A stretch of DNA of 64,000 bases, from positions 186,001 through 250,000 of the forward strand of contig CALAUI010000020.1 in the NCBI GenBank assembly GCA_937892115.1, written 5' to 3'. A program made the translations under genes and the position numbers. Shown piece after piece: positions 8,822 through 16,338 of the stretch (its first letter is position 1; every line of letters starts with the position of its first letter). The notes beneath the pieces are model-generated. The model worked only from the letters and a program-made list of their open reading frames with translations. It was not told the DNA's origin and ran no database searches. The stretch comes from an uncultured Clostridia bacterium. Its GTDB lineage: Bacteria; Bacillota; Clostridia; Oscillospirales; Acutalibacteraceae.

Positions 8822-9676
8822 ATGAAAAAGAAAGTAATGGCACTTCTTCTTGCTGCGGTACTGGTCGTTCTTACTCTCGGCCTTGCAGGTTGCGGCGTTA
8901 CAAAGAAGTCGACGGAAGAAGCAGACACCACATCAACCACAGAAGCAACTTCAAGCAACGAAAAGAAAGTATTCACAATGGGTATTGACGCCGAGTATCC
9001 TCCCTTCAGCTATATGGACGATAACGGCGAATATACCGGTTTTGACGTTGAAATCTGCAAAGCCGCTTGCGAAAGACTCGGCTGGGAATTCGAAGTATTC
9101 GGTGTAAACTGGGACGAAAAGCTTATCCAGCTTGATGCCGGTGAATGTGACTGCGTATGGTCGGGTATGACAATCCTTCCCTCAATGAAAGAGGCAGGTT
9201 ACGTTATTTCCGAGCCCTACTATGACAACACTCAGGTAGTTATCGTTAAGGACAGCAGCCCCATCAAGACTTCCGAAGACCTTGCGGGCAAGTCCGTTGC
9301 AGTTCAGCTCGGTACTTCCGGCGAAGCTCTCCTTGCAGATGACGGTGACTGTGCAGACCTTTCCGCAACCTTCGGTGAGCTCGTCACCTGCGAAAGCTTC
9401 CTCAAGTGCTTCGCAGAGCTTGAAGGAAACGGCGTTGACGCAGTATTTGTAGACGCTCCCGTTGCAAAGACATACGCTGCAGAGCACGAAGGATTCAGAA
9501 TCATTGACGAAAATCTCGGTGCAGAGCAGTACGGTATTGCTTTCCGTGCAGACGATCAGGCAGATTGCGATGCTATTTCCGGCGCGGTTTGCTCCATGGT
9601 TGAGGACGGTACTTACGCAAAGATCGCAGAGAAGTATCCCGACATCGTCAACAATCTTCTCTTCCTCAACAAATAA
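8822..9676 (+). CDS. Polar amino-acid ABC transporter substrate-binding lipoprotein
   Basis: The 284-residue protein has a lipoprotein signal with lipobox LAGC (Cys near 24), a short Thr/Ser/Glu linker, then a complete SBP_bac_3 domain. The domain has the opening FTMGIDAEYPPFSYMDDNGEYTGFDVEICKA and the second lobe from about residue 130. It captures an amino acid outside the membrane for the permease and ATPase encoded next. The ligand cannot be assigned. A hairpin separates it from the permease gene, which would favour higher production of the binding protein. Confidence 0.93.
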   Translation: MKKKVMALLLAAVLVVLTLGLAGCGVTKKSTEEADTTSTTEATSSNEKKVFTMGIDAEYPPFSYMDDNGEYTGFDVEICKAACERLGWEFEVFGVNWDEKLIQLDAGECDCVWSGMTILPSMKEAGYVISEPYYDNTQVVIVKDSSPIKTSEDLAGKSVAVQLGTSGEALLADDGDCADLSATFGELVTCESFLKCFAELEGNGVDAVFVDAPVAKTYAAEHEGFRIIDENLGAEQYGIAFRADDQADCDAISGAVCSMVEDGTYAKIAEKYPDIVNNLLFLNK

Positions 9677-9696
9677 TCAGTTTGTTTATCAGGCGT

Positions 9697-9731
9697 TTCC
9701 CGAAGATACAGTAATGTGTCTTCGGGAATTT
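9697..9731 (+). terminator. Intercistronic attenuator between binding-protein and permease genes
   Basis: A perfect 10-bp stem TTCCCGAAGA (9697-9706) / TCTTCGGGAA (9719-9728) is followed by TTTTCCC. Because the permease, ATPase and racemase genes follow on the same strand without a visible new promoter, it probably acts as a partial terminator or 3'-end stabiliser. Confidence 0.65.
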
Positions 9732-9758
9732 TCCCTATTCTAATATCGGAGGTTGGTT

Positions 9759-10457
9759 ATGACACTGGCAACAATGATAATGAAGATGAGCGAGGGCTTG
9801 GGCAAGACCTGTGCCATCTTTTTCCTTACACTGCTGTTCGCTCTTCCCCTGGGAATGATAGTTGCTCTGCTCAGAGGAAGCAAAATCAAGGTCATATCAA
9901 AAATCACCCAGTTCTGTATTTCCGTGCTCAGAGGTACTCCTCTGATGCTTCAGCTTCTTGCGGTTACCTACGGTCCCTATTACCTTTCCGTAGCCGTCAA
10001 CAAGCTTTCCGATTTATATAACTGGAGCTTCTATCTGGATATCAGTATTTCAAGGAATAAGCTGATTCCGGTTGTAATCGCCTTTGCCATAAACTATGCC
10101 GCCTACTTTGCGGAAATATACAGAAGCGGTCTGGAATCCATGCCGGCAGGTCAGTATGAGGCCGCACACGTGCTCGGCTACAGCAAGCCCCAGACCTTCA
10201 TGAAAATCATTCTTCCCCAGGTGATACGCCGTATTCTGCCCAGCATGACGAACGAAATCGTTACTCTTGTCAAGGATACGTCAATGGCGTTTACCGTTTC
10301 CTATCAGGAAATGTTTACCATCGGTAAGCAGATAGCAAATTCACAGACCAGCTTCGTGCCCTTCATTGTTGCGGGCGTATTCTACTACATATTCAATGCG
10401 ATTGTCGGATTTGTAATGGGCAGGGTCGAAAAATCAATGAGCTACTACACGATGTAA
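9759..10457 (+). CDS. Amino-acid ABC transporter permease
   Basis: The 232-residue membrane protein has about five transmembrane helices and the EAA loop (YEAAHVLGYSKPQTFMKIIL...), which docks the ATPase. It belongs to the His/Glu/Gln/Arg (HisMQ/GlnP) permease class. I place the start at ATG 9759, six bases after GGAGG; the TTG at 9753 directly abuts that site and is too close. Only one permease gene is present, so it probably works as a homodimer. Confidence 0.93.
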   Translation: MTLATMIMKMSEGLGKTCAIFFLTLLFALPLGMIVALLRGSKIKVISKITQFCISVLRGTPLMLQLLAVTYGPYYLSVAVNKLSDLYNWSFYLDISISRNKLIPVVIAFAINYAAYFAEIYRSGLESMPAGQYEAAHVLGYSKPQTFMKIILPQVIRRILPSMTNEIVTLVKDTSMAFTVSYQEMFTIGKQIANSQTSFVPFIVAGVFYYIFNAIVGFVMGRVEKSMSYYTM

Positions 10458-10468
10458 GGAGGATTTTT

Positions 10469-11224
10469 ATGAGCGTTCTTGAAATGAATAATGTCAAAAA
10501 ATCCTTCGGCTCAAATAACGTATTGAAGGATATTTCGGTCAGAGTTGAAAAGGGTGAGGTAGTTTCTATTATCGGCCCCTCCGGCTCAGGCAAATCAACG
10601 CTTCTGCGCTGCGCGACTCTGCTTGAAACCATGGATTCGGGTACTCTTTCCTACAACGGCACCAAAGCGGCGTGGATGGAGGAAAACGGTATCAGATACA
10701 CCAGAAATCTGAATGAGGTCCGTCGTCATTTCGGACTCGTTTTTCAGAATTACAATCTTTTTCCCCATTACAGCGTAATCAAGAATCTTATGGATGCTCC
10801 CGTTTCCGTTTTGAAAAGGGATAAGGAAACCGTAAGAAAAGAATGTATGGAGCTGCTTTCAAAAATGGGACTTGAGGATAAGGCGGATGCCTATCCCTGT
10901 CAGCTTTCGGGCGGTCAGCAGCAGCGGGTTTCAATCGCAAGAGCCCTTGCAATGAAGCCGGAAATCCTTTTCTTTGACGAGCCCACGTCGGCGCTTGACC
11001 CCGAGCTTACGGGCGAGGTGCTGAAGGTAATCAAGGAGCTTGCGGAGTCAAAGATGACCATGGTAATCGTTACCCACGAAATGTCCTTTGCCCGTGCCGT
11101 TTCCGACAAGGTAATCTTCATGGACCACGGAGTTATAGTTGAGCAGGGCGCACCCGAAGAGCTTTTCGGCAACACACAGTCCGAAAGGACAAAGCAGTTC
11201 CTTCAGAATTATAACAATATATGA
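10469..11224 (+). CDS. Amino-acid ABC transporter ATP-binding protein
   Basis: The 251-residue ATPase of the polar amino-acid uptake family has Walker A GPSGSGKST, signature LSGGQQQR, Walker B EILFFDEPTSALDPE and a switch His in VTHE. It has the FGLVFQNYNLFPHYS Q-loop region of this class. An insertion of about 15 residues (AAWMEENGIRYTRNLNEVRR) lies between Walker A and the Q-loop, also found in some clostridial members. It powers uptake with the permease encoded 11 bases upstream. Its stop overlaps the racemase start by four bases. Confidence 0.95.
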   Translation: MSVLEMNNVKKSFGSNNVLKDISVRVEKGEVVSIIGPSGSGKSTLLRCATLLETMDSGTLSYNGTKAAWMEENGIRYTRNLNEVRRHFGLVFQNYNLFPHYSVIKNLMDAPVSVLKRDKETVRKECMELLSKMGLEDKADAYPCQLSGGQQQRVSIARALAMKPEILFFDEPTSALDPELTGEVLKVIKELAESKMTMVIVTHEMSFARAVSDKVIFMDHGVIVEQGAPEELFGNTQSERTKQFLQNYNNI

Positions 11225-11964
11225 TTGAATATTATTATCTTGACCCTTCACGGAATATTACCCTGCTGGTGACTTCTCCCGTTTTATCCGCAGACAGAGT
11301 CCGCATCGCGTCTGAACTGATGAAGCTTGAGCCCACGGCAGAGCAGGTCGGATTTGTCAGCGGAAACCGTCTTGATATGGCAGGCGGTGAATTCTGCGGA
11401 AACGCCACCCTTTCCGCCGCCGCTCTTTACTGCATGAAAAGCGGCGTTGATGAGGGCAGCGTGAAAATGAGCGTATCGGGTGAAAAATCCGATATAAACG
11501 TTACCGTAAGGAAAACGGCGGATAACCGATACGAGGGTACGGTTGAAATGCCTTCACCCCTCGGAATAAGAAAGCTTGACGGCGAGCTTACCTCGGTTGA
11601 TTTTGAGGGAATATCCCATATCATCATTGAAGGTGATACGGATAAAAAAGAAACGGAGGAGCTGGCAAAAAGGATTTGTGCCGGGCTTGATGCCGACGCC
11701 GTGGGAGTGATGCTCCTTAACGAAAACGAAGGCAGACTGACTCCTCTCGTTTATGTTCCCGCCGCAGACACAATGTGCTGGGAAAGCTCCTGCGCAAGCG
11801 GAACGACCGCCGCGGGAGTGTATCTTGCAGATAAGTATAACCGTGAAATCACTGCTGATTTCATACAGCCGGGCGGAGTGCTGAAAGTGACCGCATCCCC
11901 GGATAAAAGACCCACCTTCACGGGTACCGTAATAATCGGTGACCTCAGAAAAGCGGATATATGA
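11221..11964 (+). CDS. Cofactor-independent amino-acid racemase/epimerase (DapF/PhzF fold)
   Basis: The 247-residue protein has two pseudo-repeats of the diaminopimelate-epimerase fold. Both catalytic thiols seem present: Cys59 in GGEFCGNATLSAA and Cys191 in ESSCASGTTAAG, which fits a two-base PLP-independent racemase rather than a PhzF isomerase (which uses Asp/Glu). It is shorter than DapF and resembles the CntK/histidine-racemase side of the family. Its ATG overlaps the transporter ATPase stop by four bases, so the substrate is probably the imported amino acid: either import of a D-form for use as L, or the reverse. The exact amino acid is unknown. Confidence 0.75.
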   Translation: MIEYYYLDPSRNITLLVTSPVLSADRVRIASELMKLEPTAEQVGFVSGNRLDMAGGEFCGNATLSAAALYCMKSGVDEGSVKMSVSGEKSDINVTVRKTADNRYEGTVEMPSPLGIRKLDGELTSVDFEGISHIIIEGDTDKKETEELAKRICAGLDADAVGVMLLNENEGRLTPLVYVPAADTMCWESSCASGTTAAGVYLADKYNREITADFIQPGGVLKVTASPDKRPTFTGTVIIGDLRKADI

Positions 11965-11974
11965 GCAAAAAAAT

Positions 11975-12000
11975 ATCCTCCGGACTTTCATCCGGAGGAT
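11975..12000. terminator. Bidirectional terminator between convergent operons
   Basis: Perfect 10-bp hairpin ATCCTCCGGA / TCCGGAGGAT with a 6-base loop, A-rich on the left and T-rich on the right. It serves the racemase transcript (plus) and the korC end of the branched-chain operon (minus). Confidence 0.85.
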
Positions 12001-12008
12001 TTCTTTTA

Positions 12009-12539
12009 TCAGTAATTGTAGCCGGTGTCAAGTGCCTTGAAGTTGATTTCCTTCAGGTTTGCTTTTCTTGCGGATACTACCTTATCAAGTGCCTTGTCAA
12101 TGTTGTCGTAGGGAACGATACCCGTTTCCTTGATGACCTTGCCTATCATGATCATGTTGGCAAGTGTGGGGGCCTCGATATCCTTTGCAAGCTTTGTTGC
12201 GGGAATGTAGAATACCTTGACGTCGTCTCTCTTGACCTTTCTCTCAATGAGAGTGGAGTCAACGAAAATGTAACCGCCCGGTACTACGTCGTTCTCGTAC
12301 TTGTCAAGTGAAGGAAGGTTCATAACCATAAGAACGTCGGGCTTTGAAACGATGGGTGAGCCGACGGGCTCATCGCTTACGATAACGGAGCAGTTAGCCG
12401 TACCGCCGCGCATTTCGGGACCGTATGAGGGAAGCCAGGAAAGCTGCTTGTCTTCAAGCAGTGCCTTGTATGCAAGGAATTTACCTGCAAAAAGAACGCC
12501 CTGACCGCCGAAGCCGGCAATAAGCATCTGAGTTGTCAT
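12009..12539 (-). CDS. korC: 2-oxoacid:ferredoxin oxidoreductase gamma subunit
   Basis: The 176-residue protein is the gamma subunit (POR/VOR/KOR family), with the N-terminal pattern LIAGFGGQGVLFAGKFLA and the segment SYGPEMRGGTANCSVIVS. It completes the alpha-beta-gamma-delta enzyme that joins an acyl-CoA, CO2 and reduced ferredoxin to a 2-oxoacid, or the reverse. I start it at ATG 12539, just after the beta-subunit stop; a longer in-frame version would overlap that gene. It is the last gene of a seven-gene operon. The vor naming (branched-chain) is equally plausible given ilvE in the same operon. Confidence 0.92.
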   Translation of the reverse strand: MTTQMLIAGFGGQGVLFAGKFLAYKALLEDKQLSWLPSYGPEMRGGTANCSVIVSDEPVGSPIVSKPDVLMVMNLPSLDKYENDVVPGGYIFVDSTLIERKVKRDDVKVFYIPATKLAKDIEAPTLANMIMIGKVIKETGIVPYDNIDKALDKVVSARKANLKEINFKALDTGYNY

Positions 12540-12540
12540 A

Positions 12541-13296
12541 TTACTCGGCCTCCTTTTCTGCACTTCTGTCCTTATAAACGCCGAGAGGATAGTAGGGAAT
12601 CATCTTCTCATCAATCCAGTTAAGAGCGTCTTGAGGAGTCATACCCCAGTTGGTGGGGCAGGAAGATACTACTTCAACAAGGGAGAAGCCCTTGCCGTTA
12701 ATCTGATTTTCAAAGGCCTTTTTGATTGCCTTCTGTGCCTGCTTAACGTTCTTTACGTTATTTACGGCAACGCGGGTGATGTATTCGGGACCGTCAAGGG
12801 TAGCGAGCATTTCGCATACTCTGATGGGGAAGCCGGCTGTGGTTACGTCTCTGCCGTAGGGAGAGGTCTGGGTGACCTGACCGGGGAGAGAAGTGGGAGC
12901 CATCTGACCGCCTGTCATACCGTAGATTGCATTGTTTACAAAGATTACGGTGATGTTTTCATTTCTGGTTGCCGAATGAACTGTCTCTGCCATACCGATG
13001 GAAGCGAGGTCACCGTCACCCTGATAGGTGAAGATAACGTTTTCGGGCATTGCTCTCTTAAGACCTGTTGCAACTGCGGGAGCTCTGCCGTGAGCGGCCT
13101 CTACCATATCGCATGAGAAGTAATTGTAAGCCATAACCGCGCAGCCGACGGGTGCAACGCCTACGGTCTTGCCTTCTATGCCGAGTTCATCAATTGCCTG
13201 GGCAACAAGACGGTGAATAATACCGTGAGTACAGCCGGGGCAATAATGAAGAGGAGCATCTGTCAGACTTTTCGGTTTTTCAAAAACAACTGCCAT
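12541..13296 (-). CDS. korB: 2-oxoacid:ferredoxin oxidoreductase beta subunit (TPP-binding)
   Basis: The 251-residue beta subunit carries the thiamine-diphosphate site: GCTHG near the N-terminus and the motif GDGDLASIGMAE...NNAIYGMTGGQMAPTS. Conserved Cys residues in HYCPGCTHG bind a 4Fe-4S cluster in related enzymes. Its start overlaps the alpha-subunit stop by one base. Small beta subunits with separate gamma and delta chains are typical of the KOR/VOR branch rather than the fused pyruvate enzyme of clostridia. Confidence 0.94.
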   Translation of the reverse strand: MAVVFEKPKSLTDAPLHYCPGCTHGIIHRLVAQAIDELGIEGKTVGVAPVGCAVMAYNYFSCDMVEAAHGRAPAVATGLKRAMPENVIFTYQGDGDLASIGMAETVHSATRNENITVIFVNNAIYGMTGGQMAPTSLPGQVTQTSPYGRDVTTAGFPIRVCEMLATLDGPEYITRVAVNNVKNVKQAQKAIKKAFENQINGKGFSLVEVVSSCPTNWGMTPQDALNWIDEKMIPYYPLGVYKDRSAEKEAE

Positions 13297-14357
13297 TATT
13301 CATTACCTCCTGCTGCTTTTTTGATTGATTCAAGCACCTGCTCAGGTGAAGGAATCATGCCGCCTACTCTGTAACACAGATCAACGGGCTTCTTGCAGCT
13401 TGTTGCAAGCTTGATATCCTCAATCATCTGTCCCATGGAAAGCTCAACGCTGATGAAGGACTTGACCTTATCTGCTGCCTCTGCAAGGGGCTTCTTGGGG
13501 AAGGGCCATACGGTGATGGGTCTGATCATACCGACCTTGATGCCCTGCTTTCTTGCTTCAACTACTGCGTTTCTGGATACTCTGGCTGCGATGCCGAAGG
13601 CAACAACACAGATTTCCGCATCGTCCATCATGAAACTTTCGTAACGTGCTTCATTCTCTTCGATGTATTTGTATCTTTCAAATCTTTCGTTATTTGTCTT
13701 TTCAAGCTCTTCGGGAACAAGGTAGAGGGAGTTGACGATATTGTGCTCTCTCTTCATTCCCGTACCGGTAACTGCCCAGGGCTTCTCAATCATATTGGGA
13801 GCTTCATCGGGAAGTTCAACGGGCTCCATCATCTGACCCATTGTGCCGTCTGCAAGGAGCATGGCGGGCATTCTGTATTTATCTGCAAGGTCAAATGCGA
13901 GACTTACGAGGTCGGCCATTTCCTGAACGGAAGCGGGAGTGAGAACGATAAGGTGATAGTCACCGTGTCCGCCGCCCTTTGTTGCCTGGAAATAGTCTGA
14001 CTGTGAGGGCTGAATACCGCCGAGTCCGGGGCCGCCTCTCTGAACGTTAACGATAAGTGCGGGAAGGTCTGCACCTGCGATGTATGAAATACCTTCCTGC
14101 TTGAGTGATACTCCGGGGCTGGAGGAGGAGGTCATAACTCTCTTACCTGCCGAGGATACACCGTAAACCATATTGATTGCAGCGATTTCGCTTTCTGCCT
14201 GCAGGAAAGTTCCGCCGATTTTCGGCATTCTCTTTGCCATGTAAGCGGCAAGCTCAGTCTGCGGAGTGATGGGGTATCCGAAGTAATGCAGACAGCCGGC
14301 TCTGATAGCGGCCTCGGCGATTGCTTCGTTGCCCTTCATAAGTACTTTTTCAGACAT
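13296..14357 (-). CDS. korA: 2-oxoacid:ferredoxin oxidoreductase alpha subunit (VorB-like)
   Basis: The 353-residue alpha subunit opens with LMKGNEAIAEAAIRAGCLHYFGYPITPQTE, the pyrimidine-binding half of the TPP site, and continues with SSPGVSLKQEGISYIAGADLP and a C-terminal transketolase-like domain. The family includes 2-oxoglutarate and 2-oxoisovalerate enzymes. Co-transcription with ilvE and an acyl-CoA ligase under a leader reading as Val argues for branched-chain 2-oxoacids. Substrate assignment is inference. Confidence 0.93.
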   Translation of the reverse strand: MSEKVLMKGNEAIAEAAIRAGCLHYFGYPITPQTELAAYMAKRMPKIGGTFLQAESEIAAINMVYGVSSAGKRVMTSSSSPGVSLKQEGISYIAGADLPALIVNVQRGGPGLGGIQPSQSDYFQATKGGGHGDYHLIVLTPASVQEMADLVSLAFDLADKYRMPAMLLADGTMGQMMEPVELPDEAPNMIEKPWAVTGTGMKREHNIVNSLYLVPEELEKTNNERFERYKYIEENEARYESFMMDDAEICVVAFGIAARVSRNAVVEARKQGIKVGMIRPITVWPFPKKPLAEAADKVKSFISVELSMGQMIEDIKLATSCKKPVDLCYRVGGMIPSPEQVLESIKKAAGGNE

Positions 14358-14367
14358 TATTCACACC

Positions 14368-14574
14368 TCACTTTTCTACTGTTATGACGCAGTCGGGACA
14401 CATGGTTGCACAGAAAGCACAGCCGATGCACTTTGACTGGTCGGTCATTTCAGCGGGGGAATGTCCTTTTTTGTTGATTTTGTCCTTTGCGATAACTATA
14501 AGCTGCTTGGGACACGCCGTAACACACAGACCGCAGCCCTTGCAGGTATCTGTTTCAAAGGTAACTTTTGCCAT
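14368..14574 (-). CDS. korD: Ferredoxin-like delta subunit of the 2-oxoacid oxidoreductase (2 x 4Fe-4S)
   Basis: This 68-residue protein has two CxxCxxCxxxCP motifs (CKGCGLCVTACP and CIGCAFCATMCP), so it binds two 4Fe-4S clusters. It passes electrons between the TPP-bearing subunits and free ferredoxin. It lies 10 bases upstream of the alpha-subunit start, the usual delta-alpha-beta-gamma order. Confidence 0.94.
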   Translation of the reverse strand: MAKVTFETDTCKGCGLCVTACPKQLIVIAKDKINKKGHSPAEMTDQSKCIGCAFCATMCPDCVITVEK

Positions 14575-14591
14575 AAGAACACATTCCTTTC

Positions 14592-15251
14592 TTAATAATA
14601 TTTTGCCTGTAAATCAAGCGGCAATATACCGTCACCGGCATTGCCGGAGATTAAATTACGTTTTATTGTGGTCATTACCACGGGAATACCGCTTATTCCC
14701 GCAAGCTCATCCGCAAGGGCAGCCGTTTTTTCAACGTCCTCAAGAGTCGTTTCTTCGCCGAGATTTGAATTGTTGACGATTCCCGTAAACGGGATTTTGC
14801 CTGCAATTTCAATTTCTCTCATAACCTCAAGGGCTTCTTCCGGAGTTCTTGTAAGGGGACGGTAAAAGTTTGCGACAAAGAGATTATTGTAGTCGTTTTC
14901 TTCAAGGATGAATGGAGAAAATCTGCCCAGGGCATAAGCGCCTCTGTCATCTCCGCCTATATCAAGCACGGCGTATTTGTCATGAAACTCAAACAGACCG
15001 TAAAGCTCCTGAGGGAGAGAGGGCAGGTCAACGTTGGTGTTGGCATAATGAGGGGAAATCAGATTGATTCCCGCCTCGTTAAGCTCCTTTTCACTGTCCT
15101 TAGTGCGGAAGTAGGGATTGACTATATCCATATCCGCAACGTTGACTTCCTTACCCAGCTTCCTGAGAAGAAAAGCGTAGTTGACCGCAATATTCGTTTT
15201 GCCGCTGCCGTAATGGCCGCAGAAGAGGGTTACTCTTTTATGATTCAGCAT
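14592..15251 (-). CDS. ParA/MinD-like P-loop ATPase of the oxidoreductase operon
   Basis: The product has about 219 residues with a deviant Walker A GHYGSGKTN at its N-terminus, an acidic switch region (VADMDIVNPYFR), the Walker B-like YAVLDIGGDD and GIVNNSNLG. It belongs to the SIMIBI/ParA-MinD class. I start it at ATG 15251, overlapping the ilvE end by seven bases. Relatives occur beside 2-oxoacid:ferredoxin oxidoreductase genes in clostridia, which suggests a role in cluster loading or assembly of that enzyme, but no function is established by the sequence. Confidence 0.8.
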   Translation of the reverse strand: MLNHKRVTLFCGHYGSGKTNIAVNYAFLLRKLGKEVNVADMDIVNPYFRTKDSEKELNEAGINLISPHYANTNVDLPSLPQELYGLFEFHDKYAVLDIGGDDRGAYALGRFSPFILEENDYNNLFVANFYRPLTRTPEEALEVMREIEIAGKIPFTGIVNNSNLGEETTLEDVEKTAALADELAGISGIPVVMTTIKRNLISGNAGDGILPLDLQAKYY

Positions 15252-16312
15252 ACCTTGTGGCACCAGCCGTTTTTGTCTTCAAGCTTGCCCCACTGGATAC
15301 CTGTGAGCTCGTCATAGAGTGCCTGGGTAACTTCACCGATCTTGCCGCCGTTTACAACGAATTCCTCGTCCTTGTAGCTGAGCCAGCCGATGGGAGATAC
15401 AACTGCAGCAGTACCTGTGCCCCATGCTTCCTCAAGCGTGCCGTTCTTTGCAGCTTCGTAAAGCTCATCAATGGAGATAAGTCTTTCGGAAACCTTGTAG
15501 CCCTTTGCCTTGAGAAGCTCTACGCAGCTCTTTCTGGTGATACCGGGAAGAACGGAGCCGGTAAGCTCGGGAGTAACGATTTCACCGTTGATTTTGAACA
15601 TAACGTTCATTGAGCCGACTTCTTCAATATACTTTCTGTGAACACCGTCAAGCCAGAGGACCTGAGTGAAGCCCTTCTTTTCTGCCTTTTCGCCTGCACG
15701 GAGGGAAGCAGCATAGTTGCCGCCGCACTTTGCATAGCCGGTGCCGCCCTTGACTGCTCTTACGTCTTCGCTCTCGATGGCGATTTTAACGGGGTTGATG
15801 CCCTCTGCGTAGTAAGCGCCTACGGGGGAGCAGATAACTACGTAGGTAGCTTCCTTTACGGCATGAACGCCGAGGTGGGGCTCGTTACCGTACATAAAGG
15901 GACGAAGATAGAGTGAAGTGCCTTCTGAATGGGGAACCCAGTCCTTTTCGCACTCAACGATAGCGTCAAGAATCTGCATAGCGTCATCCTCGGGGATTTC
16001 GGGGAGGCAGAGTCTCTCGGCGGAATTGTTCATTCTTCTGATGTTTTCAATGGGTCTGAACATACGGATTTCACCGTCAGCTGTTCTGTATGCTTTAAGG
16101 CCTTCAAAAATTTCCGTGCCGTAGTGGAGAACTGTTGAAGCGGGATGAATGGGGATGGGAGCAAAGGGAACGATTCTTGCATCGTGCCAGCCGAGCTCTG
16201 CCGAATAGTCCATCATAAACATGTGGTCGGTGAAAATGCGGCCGAAACCGAGCTTGGATTCATCGACGGGTTTTTCTTTGGGACAGGTTGTCTTTGTGAA
16301 TTTGATTTCCAT
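15245..16312 (-). CDS. ilvE: Branched-chain amino-acid aminotransferase (fold type IV PLP)
   Basis: The 355-residue protein matches the larger BCAT form: LHYGTEIFEGLKAYRT near residue 65, GTSLYLRPFMYG, the PLP-binding Lys in GGNYAASLRAG...GFTQVLWLDG, and the GTGTAAVVSPIG loop. It exchanges amino groups between glutamate and the 2-oxoacids of valine, leucine and isoleucine. Here it sits between an acyl-CoA ligase and a 2-oxoacid:ferredoxin oxidoreductase in one transcript, supplying the last step of a reductive-carboxylation route. AAAGGA precedes the ATG. Confidence 0.95.
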   Translation of the reverse strand: MEIKFTKTTCPKEKPVDESKLGFGRIFTDHMFMMDYSAELGWHDARIVPFAPIPIHPASTVLHYGTEIFEGLKAYRTADGEIRMFRPIENIRRMNNSAERLCLPEIPEDDAMQILDAIVECEKDWVPHSEGTSLYLRPFMYGNEPHLGVHAVKEATYVVICSPVGAYYAEGINPVKIAIESEDVRAVKGGTGYAKCGGNYAASLRAGEKAEKKGFTQVLWLDGVHRKYIEEVGSMNVMFKINGEIVTPELTGSVLPGITRKSCVELLKAKGYKVSERLISIDELYEAAKNGTLEEAWGTGTAAVVSPIGWLSYKDEEFVVNGGKIGEVTQALYDELTGIQWGKLEDKNGWCHKVC

Positions 16313-16338
16313 AATGTATTTTCCTTTCTGTAATGATA

